Below, piece after piece: positions 47,586-57,266 of a stretch of DNA of 64,000 nt. The notes under the pieces were generated by a model, which was given only the letters and a program-made list of their open reading frames with translations, had not been told where the DNA came from and did no database searches. The DNA is from Limanda limanda (lineage: Eukaryota; Chordata; Actinopteri; Pleuronectiformes; Pleuronectidae): NCBI RefSeq assembly GCF_963576545.1, contig NC_083639.1, forward strand, positions 20,551,118 through 20,615,117, given 5' to 3'. Each line of letters begins with the position of its first letter. Position 1 is the first letter of the stretch. A program made the position numbers and the translations under genes.

Positions 47586-47603
47586 GGGGGGGGGGGGGGG
47601 GGG
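47586..47603. repeat. (G)18 homopolymer
   Basis: Eighteen consecutive G inside the outer hAT element. Length may be mis-sequenced. Confidence 0.9.
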
Positions 47604-47651
47604 CTACGTGAATGTCTTCAATGGTTATTAACCGCTAATCATTACTAATCA

Positions 47652-47659
47652 TTCTGGAC
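47652..47659. repeat. 8-bp target-site duplication of inner hAT element, left
   Basis: TTCTGGAC, exactly repeated at 48475-48482. Confidence 0.85.
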
Positions 47660-48474
47660 TAGGGTTGCAAAATTCCGGGAATATTCAAAGTTGGAAACTT
47701 TCCATGGGAATTAACGGGAATAAACTGGAAGTGTTGTGGGTAATTTAAACTAACTGTATTTACCTTGTCATATACAGACATAAATATAAACATTTGATTT
47801 TTGTTATAGGCTGATTTGAGCACTGTGGAAACTTTGGGCACTTGACTATATGCTTCTGCATCGTTGTGTCATTCTTAACATAGGTCTTTGCTCAGTATTT
47901 GCAAATGTACACAGCCTTTCCTTCTACATTGGATGGGGTGAAATGTCTCCACACATGAGATAGTGCACGTGGCATTGTTCTGTAGAATAAGATGAGAAAA
48001 AAGTTTGTAAAAAAACACTAATGCAATGCCAGAGATATAAATAGTTAGCCAAAAATTGGAATCGTCTGTGAAATTGTTTTACAATTGATGGATAAATTAA
48101 TGGAAATAGGCTAGATGAACAGATGAACAATCCTCAATCAGCATGCTAATATATTTTCCCCAGTAATATCATCGAAACTTACCTGACTTTACTTGCCTCA
48201 ATAGCCCTGCTGTAGTGTTAAGGATGCTGGGAATTATCTGTGCATGTGATGGAAGAATGCACAGTGGAGGGTTGAAATTCAACGTGCAGCGTGTGCTGCA
48301 TTCCATACATCTTTAAAATAGAGTTTTGAATGATTTTTTTATTGCTTAGCGTTTAATTTGCGTAGTTTTTTTTTTTTTCCAAATTCCCAAAATTCCCGAG
48401 CTTAACTTCCCATGGAAAGTTTCTGGAAAGTTTCTGGAAATTTTCCGGAAACTTTCGGCCCCTTTGCAACCCTA
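47660..48474. mobile_element. Younger hAT-type non-autonomous element (inner)
   Basis: Perfect 12-bp inverted ends (TAGGGTTGCAAA) and an exact 8-bp flanking duplication, TTCTGGAC, identify a hAT-type insertion. Subterminal inverted repeats reinforce the ends: GAAACTTTCCATGGGAA at 47694-47710 pairs perfectly with 48407-48423. GGAAAGTTTCTGG-like units are repeated next to the right end; in the superfamily such subterminal motifs can be transposase binding sites. At 815 bp, with only short open frames (47659-47841 and 47924-48130, minus), it codes for no transposase. Confidence 0.85.
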
Positions 48475-48482
48475 TTCTGGAC
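48475..48482. repeat. 8-bp target-site duplication of inner hAT element, right
   Basis: TTCTGGAC, pair of 47652-47659. Confidence 0.85.
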
Positions 48483-48664
48483 AAACATGATCAGTAACAG
48501 TTAGATATCTTTAATTTATTATCTTGGACAACAGGGCTCCATCTAAAAGGCCAAATATATTAACAAGCAGAGTGTGAATGCATGGCACATGGAACACCAT
48601 TTATCACAGTTCAATCTGTCTTTTGCGAAAGATATATTGTGCATGTTGGTATTGTGCAGCCCTA

Positions 48665-48672
48665 GTGATTAG
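48665..48672. repeat. 8-bp target-site duplication of outer hAT element, right
   Basis: GTGATTAG, one mismatch from GTGATAAG at 47226-47233. Confidence 0.65.
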
Positions 48673-48724
48673 AACTACCTAAAATGACATTAATCATCTT
48701 TGAGAAAAAATGAAGATGAAATGT

Positions 48725-48870
48725 TGACTTTTGGTTTGGTCCATGTCCGCTCCACTAACAAGAAGGAGGTATGATTATTGAATTATGTTGCAGCAAGCCA
48801 CCAATCAAGACACGTTGGCGTCACTTTTGGGGAGCAGTCATGTCGTCCATCTTAATATCCAGTCAAAATT
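48725..48870 (-). repeat. Fish inverted-end repeat, copy 3 of 3 (CATAGACTG family)
   Basis: Contains 'gacttttggtttggtccatg', then 'ggcgtcacttttggggagca' and GTCATGTCGTCCATCTTAAT, in the same order and direction as 2530-2668. The best preserved right half of the three. Confidence 0.65.
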
Positions 48871-49124
48871 CACATTTTGTACAATCATCTTCTGTTTCAA
48901 CTTTTACTCGGAGGAGTAGTTTTGTGACAATGCCAAACTGATACCTTTTCAAACTAAATTGTACTTTTACTATTGCAACGCATCACAAATCTGTCCATAT
49001 TCTATAGTTTGAACTTAGGCGGTGATCTTTTTAAAAAAAAAACATTCAATAGTAAAAATGCCTTAAGCTGATCATTGAGGATTCACAGACAAGCATTGGC
49101 TTCCACATCTAAATGGTGACAACA
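48871..49124. other. Unassigned short stretch
   Basis: AT-rich, with nothing recognised. Confidence 0.5.
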
Positions 49125-49305
49125 CAAAGCACTTCACAGCACACGTTGGTTCCCCCATTCCCCCATTCAATTACAAATTCATACACCTCTTCCATACTCA
49201 GGGGTTCAGTATCTTGTCCAAGGACACTTCAGAATGCAAACAGAACCCCTGGTTGTTGGACAGCCCTCCTAACCTCCTGTGCCACAGCCACCTCACCAAC
49301 TTTTT
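49125..49305 (+). repeat. Fish dispersed repeat, copy 2 of 2 (GGGGTTCAGTATCTTG family)
   Basis: Contains CACTTCACAGCACACG, 'caggggttcagtatcttgtc' followed by CAAGGACACTTCAGAATGC, and ends CTAACCTCCTGTGCCACAGC. More complete than the copy at 16100-16255. Confidence 0.6.
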
Positions 49306-50209
49306 CTTCAAGTCAGTGGTATTATAAGAAATAAAGGATAGATATTTTTCAATATCTTTCGACATGGTAGGCTGTACTGTAACAAGGGATTCCTCAGTGC
49401 ATCTATCTGTGTTTTTCTCTTCATGTTTCCTGAATACATGTCAGAGTACAACACTGGTGCTTCATTCCACTGGGTTAAAACCAACACACAAGGTTCAGCC
49501 TCATTAACTGTAATGACATCAGGTAGAGGGCTGGGGTGAACTGGGTAACTCCTGAACATGAGTTGGAGTGTGCAGGAGAGGAGGGCAGACTGTCAGTGGC
49601 CCCAGCTGCTTCTTATTCAGCTTCTAACCGCTGCACATGTGCAAACTCCACCCAGCACCTGCCCTCACACAGCTGCCAAGGTTATTACCGCTATAAAATC
49701 TGAACCAATAGCCAAGTCTATAACATGGTATGAAAAAAACTGTCTAGTAAGCCAGACTGAAAACTTGGCTTCAGGGAAAACTGAAACAATAGTTGTTTTG
49801 GTCTTTGCAGTTGTATACGTATTCGCTTCACATAAACCTGAAGCAAATATATGAGCAGAATGATTGTGTATCCGGAATAAAATGTGTCAAATAATGTAGT
49901 TAGTAAGGAACAGTTTTCAGCCACTGTACGGCAACATGGTTCCAGGGTGATAGGTCGATTGTTTGCTCTTCAACATTGGTCCAAATTGACAAAATCTCAC
50001 CAGTTGAATGGAATGAACATCAGTGATTCACCAACTTCACTTGTAATGCCACAAGCAAGGCAAAGTTGGTTTTTTTCTTCATTTTTTTTCTCTTTTGTTA
50101 ACATCTATGATGACAAATATTGGCACAAAACAGTGTCCAAACATTCTCCTATCCTATGGAATGGGGTGATCCCTTATATCACCATCATGAGGTTGAAATC
50201 TGTGAGTGA
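49306..50209. other. Unassigned stretch
   Basis: A plus-strand frame at 49558-49854 has no recognised motif. A T-rich patch lies at 50070-50100. The next LINE piece may extend leftward into this stretch, but I cannot read it. Confidence 0.45.
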
Positions 50210-50697
50210 ACTTGTCAGAGAGAGTATCCTGACTGGCTGCTTCACCACCTGGTGTGGCAGCTGCACCGCCCTGAATCATAAGGCTCTACTGAAGAAGTCT
50301 GCTCAGCACATCACCAGTACGGAGCTGCCATCTATGGAGGACCCCTACACCCCCCAGGGCCATAAGACTGTTAAACTCCACCAATCTGCCATAAGACTCC
50401 TAAGTCACTCCTCTAAACTCTGCACCTTAAGTTATTGGCACCACCAAATCAGGATCACTTATTTCTCTAATTCATTCAGTCTACTATTCTAGTAGTAACT
50501 TTATTAAAGATTAAATTATATAATTAAATGTATGTTTTATTATATTTTATTTTATATATTGTATTTTTTATTTTTATTTTTGTTGCTTGTTTAATATTTT
50601 TGAGCATAGCTAGAAGGGAAAACTGTGACCCAATTTCATTGCCAGCGACTGCTGTATGTAATTGTTGTGCACATGATAAAGTGTTGAATCTTAGAGC
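50210..50697 (+). pseudogene. L2-clade LINE 3' end with decayed reverse-transcriptase C-terminus
   Basis: The plus strand reads ESILTGCFTTWCGSCTALNH, followed shortly by KSAQHI and ELPSMEDPYT. This matches the thumb/C-terminal part of L2-type reverse transcriptases (family pattern ES(I/V)LT..IT.W.GNCTA...KALQ...AQ.I...LPS..DIYT). After a stop region comes an AT-rich 3' part ending 'aatttcattgccagcgactg' and GATAAAGTGTTGAATC, similar to L2 3' ends. The endonuclease and most of the reverse transcriptase are missing, as in typical 5'-truncated LINE copies. The 202-codon frame at 49884-50492 includes this part and is not a gene. Confidence 0.75.
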
Positions 50698-50744
50698 TTG
50701 TTAGTGCCATCACCTGCAACTTAATTTCCAATACTTTCGTTTTG

Positions 50745-51180
50745 TCTCCGTGCTGGTGACAGCCAGTGGTTGGAGTCATTATGTTTTTCGTTATTTTTCC
50801 GTCCCATTCTTGTGAAACTATATCTCAAAACATTCTTGCTGTTTTGGATTTGTTCCCTGATGGTTCAATGCACTTGTTGGAAGTTGCTTTGGATAAAAGC
50901 GTCAGCTAAATGATTTGTAATGTAATGTGATGATTTCTTCAAATTTAAAGCAAATGTTCAGTTGGACTCAAAGATGACATTTTGCTGCTCCAAGGTTAAG
51001 GGTCAAGATCCTGTGACATCATGCTCTGGTGAATGTGATAAATCAGCGATTTCCAAAGGGTATTCTATTACCTATGGTACAAACATTCACTTGGACTCAA
51101 GGATGACTGATGATAGAATTTGGATGTCAAAGTTCAAGGTTACTGTGACCACAAAAAACCTTTGTTTGTCTCATGAAGGC
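50745..51180 (+). repeat. Fish dispersed repeat, split by another repeat
   Basis: The left part has 'ccgtcccattcttgtgaaac' and TATCTCAAAACATTC. The right part has GATTTCTTCAAATTT and then two partial units, CAAATGTTCAGTTGGACTC at 50951 and CAAACATTCACTTGGACTC at 51080, with 'tttggatgtcaaagttcaag' and GTTACTGTGACC. Matches a common tandemly organised fish repeat as I remember it. The 50838-50930 repeat sits between the two parts. Confidence 0.55.
50838..50930 (+). repeat. Fish dispersed repeat, copy 3 of 3 (GGATAAAAGCGTCAGCTAAATG family)
   Basis: Contains GATTTGTTCCCTGATGG, 'gctttggataaaagcgtcag' followed by CTAAATG, then a TGTAATGTAATG tail. Shorter than copies 1 and 2 and inserted within another repeat. 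Confidence 0.7.
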
Positions 51181-53189
51181 AATATCTTTTCAGCGCCTTG
51201 AGAGGAACCTGAACCAGAGAAACTTATTACAAACCATTACAAAGATATTGTTCTCCAGTCTTCTCTCCTCAATCTGTTGAATGAAAGAAGAATGGCTAAA
51301 GGATAAAATAGATTGTCTTTGTCATATAAGTGTCCTGTGTATTTGGTAGCCTATAGATATACAGTATTTATGGCCAATCAAAAACTTCCATCATGATCTT
51401 CATGCATACTGCTTACATATTCCTAATCATTCATTAAAATGTTGGGATAGCCCACACTATAATTCAGATTAAAATGTTTTAGTTGGTGGATTTCTCATTT
51501 TCAAGTGAAATAATTCAGTATGTAGGAGTAACATGTGTCTTAGTGGCTCGATATGCTGGTACTGTGTTGTGCAACATCAGCAGTTCACCCCCCATGGACA
51601 AGACTTGACAGATCAGAATACACTCCCCTCCCTGCTGTGTCTCAACTGTCTTGACTTAACCGCTGACCCCTCCAAAGAAAACTGTGTCTGTAAACCCCAA
51701 CAGGAGGTATAAACTCCCATGATGGTGAAATTACATTTTTTTGTTTTTGTTTCTGAGGACTGACCAGGATCACAAATATCTGCTTTCTATAATTAACCCC
51801 TAAGCCATTGATCCTGTCAGCTTTATCTTTACAGAACTTAAATCCTCCCACTAAAGCCTACCAGCAGCAGTTGCAGCAACATGGAAAGACATCTTTGGGG
51901 TTATAAAGTTTACAACAGAGTTCTGGTGTCCACAAAACCAAAATCAATACTTGAAATACTGTTTTTGGATCAGCAGAGACTTACGTCCAAAACACCTTTG
52001 ATGAATAAAGTGCAAACCTTTCAAATCATCCACCCTTGTCCAACGTTTTAGTTTTTTTATATAACACAATGGGATCTGAAGTCAACCTAAAAACCTCAAT
52101 GCACTTTTTGCTTTAGACCATGCACCAATAGATCCCTTATTGCTCCACTTTGAGGATGTATTGCGATCTGAGTTTCTAATCCAGGCCGGTCTAGCTGTGA
52201 GGCTGCAGTGTAAACCCTTCTGTAGCTGCACCCCAATGATTTCAACTCCAGGGACTGAGTTCTGTATTACTGCTACTTTTAAAATGATCTTATACATCAA
52301 GCTATGGCTCCTAACATAAGCATAAGGATGCAAAGACATATTTTTTTTTACAAAACTCACTGAATAAACACTGTTTCATTCAAAATATTACTATTGATAC
52401 ATGGACCAAATGTAATCATAACTGACATTTACTGAAAACTAAAACCTTTGAAATTACATACGATCACAGATGCAGGAGGTCCAAGTTGTCTTTATGTAAC
52501 TAAAGCTTGTGTGTGTTTCCGAGAACTGCCTCAAACACACGTGTTGCAAACCTGGACATGTAGCTGTTCTAAAATGAATAACTGTCAGTGTAAATCAGCT
52601 TTAATCTCCCGTGTTTGGAGAGGGAAAGAGTAAAGACACCAGGTCTGGCACAGCCGGCTCTCACCACATCCTGGTCACTGGTCAGATCACTGCACCACTG
52701 CAGGCTGAGGCTGCTACCAGTTAGCTACAGTCCCTGGGCACCTCTTGCCTTACAGCTGGGGATTTGTCGGGTGGACTTGAAGCCCTGACAGCTGTAATGT
52801 TTGAATGTGTGTGAGTGTTGGTGTGTGTGTGTGCATGTAATTAGGGCCCTTGACAGGTACATATTAGCTCTGTAACTGATCTCAGGGAGTGTTTTCCTGT
52901 CTGTCAGGGTTGGCTGCTCAGAAAAAGCACCGTCTTCACAGCACTAGCATGCTATGCTTGCTCTTGATTTCAAGGGTTGTCACATAGAGAGTGAATACAT
53001 TATGGATTATATAATATTACGTTTAAATGTACGGTTGAGATAAATTAAATGAAATATACTGAAAATGTTTCTCTACAGCTTCATGGACACTAGGGCCCAA
53101 ACTCAAGTGTGCAAACATATTTTAGAAACGTAGGATGACACTGCATTGACTTATATTTGTGGATCTTTTTTGTTCAGAAGACAATCTGA
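51181..53189. other. Unassigned stretch
   Basis: Nothing recognised apart from a weak TG patch near 52800-52840. The GC-richer piece at 52640-52790 has no supported frame. Confidence 0.5.
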
Positions 53190-53615
53190 CAAATGTAAAT
53201 TTATAGTTTGCCTTTCACATATGAACAACACAGCAAGAACTGAAATATCTCCAGAACATTCAGCTGAGGGGTGTCGCATCATGCAGGAGGCAGGATGTAA
53301 CTTCTAAATTCCACTGCAGAGATCACATGTTTTTCTTTACAGCACATCAACACCGGTGTCGACCCTTATCACAAAAAACATCACGTTCTAGAAATGTCAT
53401 CAACTCGCTCACAGTGAATCCGCTGGATATCCTCTCACATGGGCTCATTTGGACATTGTCTGTCGGTTTTCTCAGGATGCTGGCAGGAGAAACTCTGGAC
53501 AAAGTCTGCAGCAACTGACTTGGACATTTGCATTCCCCCATACAGCCCCTACGGAGAATATCAGGAAGTACATTCCCTGAGAAAAGCCTTACACATTCCT
53601 TAAAGAATGACCAGT
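53190..53615 (+). repeat. Long fish repeat, copy C of 3
   Basis: The most complete copy: 'agtttgcctttcacatatga', 'aggaggcaggatgtaacttc', 'gcagagatcacatgtttttc', GCACATCAACACCGGTG, 'ctctcacatgggctcatttg', 'ggagaaactctggacaaagt', GACATTTGCATTCCCC and GAGAAAAGCCTTACACATTC. Frames across it on both strands (53327-53518 plus, 53347-53640 minus) are not shared with the other copies. Confidence 0.7.
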
Positions 53616-55108
53616 ATATGCTTCTGTCTCTTACACACAATAAAAAAGACTAAGGACAAGGAATAATTCTGAGGTCGCTCTGAAGCTTAAACACAGGACA
53701 AGAGAACAGGCAGGTTTGGAACAGGCACTGCACTAGCATACATTAATGTACATCTCTAGAGAAGTAGGCCATCAGAAATTAGAATTTCTGTCAGTGCTTA
53801 AGTTTTTTTAAACCTAGTGTCACAACTTTCATTTTTATGTTGGTATAAAATGTCCCTGTTAAAGAACATATGAAGAGAAAAGTATATTATCAGTTATTAT
53901 CACAAATTTGCATTTTCTGTAGTCATTACAAAGTTTTTTTTTCCTTGACGACTGAAGCTGTGTTACCGGATAGTGTATAGCAGATTTTTTTGCAATGTCT
54001 AATTTGTCATGTAAATGAGAGCTTGGTATCTATCAACATCTGCACCGGCCGTGTTTATGTGTCTGACTGGTCTCAGAGCTCATCAAGAAGTCCAGCGCTT
54101 TCTCTAATGTCTCTCTCCTTCTCCCTCTCAATACAGAGATTCAGAAAAAGCCCCAGACAGGTTCAAATTTCGACATTTTCCATTCGTGTCTTTCCATTGA
54201 TCTTATAAGCAGACACAGCATGCTGAAACTTTGACACGCTCTGTTTCTGAACCGCGACTGTAACCATCACCACTGTTTAATCCCCACGCTAACCTCAATC
54301 CATATCTAACCCTCACTTTAGTAAGAAATCTAAAGGGATTTCCTTAGAAGTGTCCCTACAATGTGATTATTAAAAGTGACACGCACACACACACACACAC
54401 ACACACGCACACACACGCACACACACTCAGCTGGGAGCACTTTAGCCTTACATTGTGATAACACATTAGTTGGGTCAGACCTTGCGCTGAGCTCCAGCTG
54501 GGTCGTGTCTCCTCCCCTGCTCTGTCCTTCACTGCACAGCTGGATCTCTTCACAGTCTGTGCTTTATGCACTTGTGCGTGCCGTGTGTAGGGGTGTTTTA
54601 TGTGCATATGTGTGTGTATAGTTTGTGAGCGAGTGTGAAAGTGTTCTTATCAGTGTTTGTCCGTGTGATCTTCATGCATATATATATTGTTTCTGTGGAT
54701 GGGATGTGTGTTGGTTAGATATTGTGCATGTCTGGTGTTTATGTTTGTTTGTCTGCATACATGTGTGTGATGTTGTGCGATGGCCCACACAGGGTTCATC
54801 AGGCCCTGACACCTTTTTCTTATCACTGAATCGTTTTTCTGCTCTGAAGCTGATGGTTTAAAGGACACTCGCACATTAACTTAATGATTCATGTGGGTTT
54901 CACAGAATCAATTTATTTTTTGTTGGAATTTTCTCATTATCTCTCGTGGGTTTGTTTTACATTCAACATTTAAAATTCTTAAATGACAGTTTATCGTTGT
55001 AACATAAACTGTGATAGGCTGGTGTTAGTACAAATGAGAAAATGGTGATGACTGGTTGACTCTCTTTCGCCCTCTTATCTTCCCTTTGAAATTAAACTAT
55101 TTACATTA
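53616..55108. other. Unassigned stretch with one microsatellite
   Basis: Contains the CA tract 54380-54427 and, just before it (54245-54360), a sequence with TAACCATCACCACT and CTAACCTCAATCC that may be a worn fish repeat. Frames at 54356-54621 depend on the CA tract. Confidence 0.45.
54380..54427. repeat. (CA)n microsatellite with CG interruptions
   Basis: CA run broken by three CGCA units. Confidence 0.95.
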
Positions 55109-55215
55109 AGGGGATTTGATTTTTGTCCCCATAAGGAAGACAAGTCCCCATAATCTGTCTGTGAAAACAGATCTAGGTCCCAACAACATGAGTAATACCT
55201 ACACAAAACACACAC
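55109..55215 (+). repeat. Fish dispersed repeat fragment (GTCCCCATAAGGAAGACAAG family)
   Basis: Contains 'gtccccataaggaagacaag', TCCCCATAATCTGTCTGTG, AACAGATCTAGGTCCC and AACATGAGTAATACC, followed by CA-rich sequence. This is a common fish repeat end as I remember it. Confidence 0.5.
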
Positions 55216-57245
55216 GCACCAGACAAAAACAAGACAACAACACTTATTTACGTGTGTTCACTTTTTTATTAAAGGGAACACACATTACAACATATTAGCA
55301 ATTATCCCTTTCATTCAGGGTCTGTACTATTCAGCTGTTAAAATGTGTAATTATAGTTGTTAATTATGTAGATACACTGGTACTGGATGTGATACACTTT
55401 CCAGATATTGGAAGAGGAAAAACATGTCAGAACATCTATGGTGGAAACTAGACTAAATTATTGTAAAGGGACTAAAAACCATTGACAAATCATAACAGAT
55501 AACACAGTGGGGTCACTGAATGATAGGAGAAGATTAGCTGTACTTGTGCAGCAGAGCACAGTCTTTTCATTATTCATTTTCTAGAGGAGGAGTTTTTAGC
55601 CACTTGGTCTGTTGACAGGAGATAAAGCAGAGTTTTATACGGGCCTATTGCCATGGCTCTCTCAAAATAACCAGGAATACACACACTCGTAGACTGCGGT
55701 CCAACATCAACACATTGATACGTCTCAGTTTATCACAGATGAGTGGAGGGGAATCGCTTGGTCGGGGTCAGAAAGACAAGATTCCAACCATCGGACCATT
55801 TATAGAACAGGAAAACCACCAACACACACACACAAGCCACACACATGCACATACACTCAACACATAGTCTGTTGCTGTAGGGTGTCTGTACACACAAGCT
55901 GTCTCGCAGTGGGAAGACAACTAAGACCCCTCTGCTTACTGCCCATAGACTTTCTTTTGGTGTATCCGGACCAACACAAACACGCAGATGCAACCATCTC
56001 AGGTTTTGGAGCATCGCCGGCTTTGTTATTAGAGTGAATTACGTCCTGGATTTTATGGAAGGGCTGCATTTACATTCTACGCTGCACACACTTCCACACT
56101 GATACTGTAGCCTACTTACATGCACTTACACACAGTTTCACATCAACACACACACAAAAGCTAACTGGTTAGATCAGTGCAGGGCAGTGGCCACCCGTGA
56201 GTGGGTTTTCTGTAGAAGCAGCCTGTTTACTCTGTAATGGAAGCGGAACAGTCATAGATGATGGATTACAGGGCTTCGTTCTCCCTCCATCTTACTTTCT
56301 CCTTCTGTCTTTATCTCTGTCCGTCTCCCTCACACAGACACAGTCAATCAGTGTGAAACTATGTAGATCTCTGCATATGCAATGGTAGTGCCTGTCTCAT
56401 ATGGTGACACACACACACTCACATCCGTACTTCCATCTCTGAGCTGAAGAGAGCTGTACTGTATACGCTGGCTGCTAACTTTTATCATATGTTGTAATAA
56501 AAAGCAACAGACCTCATTTCTGTCCTTTGTAAAACCATGGAGCCGTCTACCTCTGTTAATAGGCACTCACACCTGCTACAGCTTGCTGAGATCCATTCAA
56601 CTTTTAGGTACAAAACCTGGAGTCAATGCCGGCTTGGTTCTTTGGACAATAGATTTTCAAACTGAGAGTCTTGAGTAAAGGTGCTCCACAACAATGTTGT
56701 CTTTCTCTTCTACACACATTAATTCAAGATTAAAATATTACATATTAAGAATGTAAAGCTAGTTTCTCATCTCAGAAAATATCATAATTTATTGGTCTCA
56801 CACGATACCATCATCCTCTTGACCACAATGGCTCCTCTTCAGTCCGCTTTGTTCCTATATTGCAGTTTTTTTCTTTTTATGTGCATTTGTTGTAGCTGGT
56901 CAAGGTTAGGAAAATAAAACCTCATAACGTTTTTTTATTCACACACATAGCTGTCACATCAATGCTTTGAAATATTTCCCTCTGAAAATGTAGTTGTGTG
57001 CTGCCCCTGCTGCCATGATTAATAATTGCTTTGTTATTATATACTTTTAGTTTCCTGTTTTATTTCAAAATCACTTAGAATCTTTTTGTGGTTGTGGTTC
57101 TTTTACTTTCCGCCCTTTTTATTTCCCATCTGGTTGTCTTCCATATAAACCTGCTTTTGTTCCTGGATTTGTTCCCTTATGTTGCTCATGTGCACTAAAT
57201 AATGTGTTGAATTGAATTTCCTAATGTGAAACGGTTGCACAATAC
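55216..57245. other. Unassigned stretch
   Basis: No family recognised. Weak CA patches at 55817-55860 and 56145-56157. The piece at 57150-57190 has a loose likeness to the GTTCCCTGATGG part of the repeat at 50838-50930. Confidence 0.45.
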
Positions 57246-57266
57246 ATATATATATATATATATATA
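57246..57266. repeat. (AT)n microsatellite
   Basis: Uninterrupted AT run of about ten units. Confidence 0.95.

Larger units (their letters stand above)
47234..48664. mobile_element. Older hAT-type element (outer)
   Basis: Left end TATGGCTGCATGATATG. The reverse complement of the right end is TAGGGCTGCACAATACC, matching a common fish hAT end (TAGGGCTGCACGATA). It is flanked by 8-bp near-duplications (GTGATAAG and GTGATTAG). The interior has phrases such as GATATGCGATAAAGATGTTG and TGACGATATGACTTGCGAT. A run of 18 G lies at 47586-47603. No open transposase frame remains. The 815-bp element at 47660-48474 lies entirely inside it, so the original length was about 608 bp. One mismatch in the duplication and several in the ends fit an older insertion than the inner one. 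Confidence 0.75.

Noticed and set aside
49884..50492. 202-codon plus frame as a gene
   Set aside because: Its C-terminal part is a decayed L2-type reverse transcriptase; the rest has no motif.
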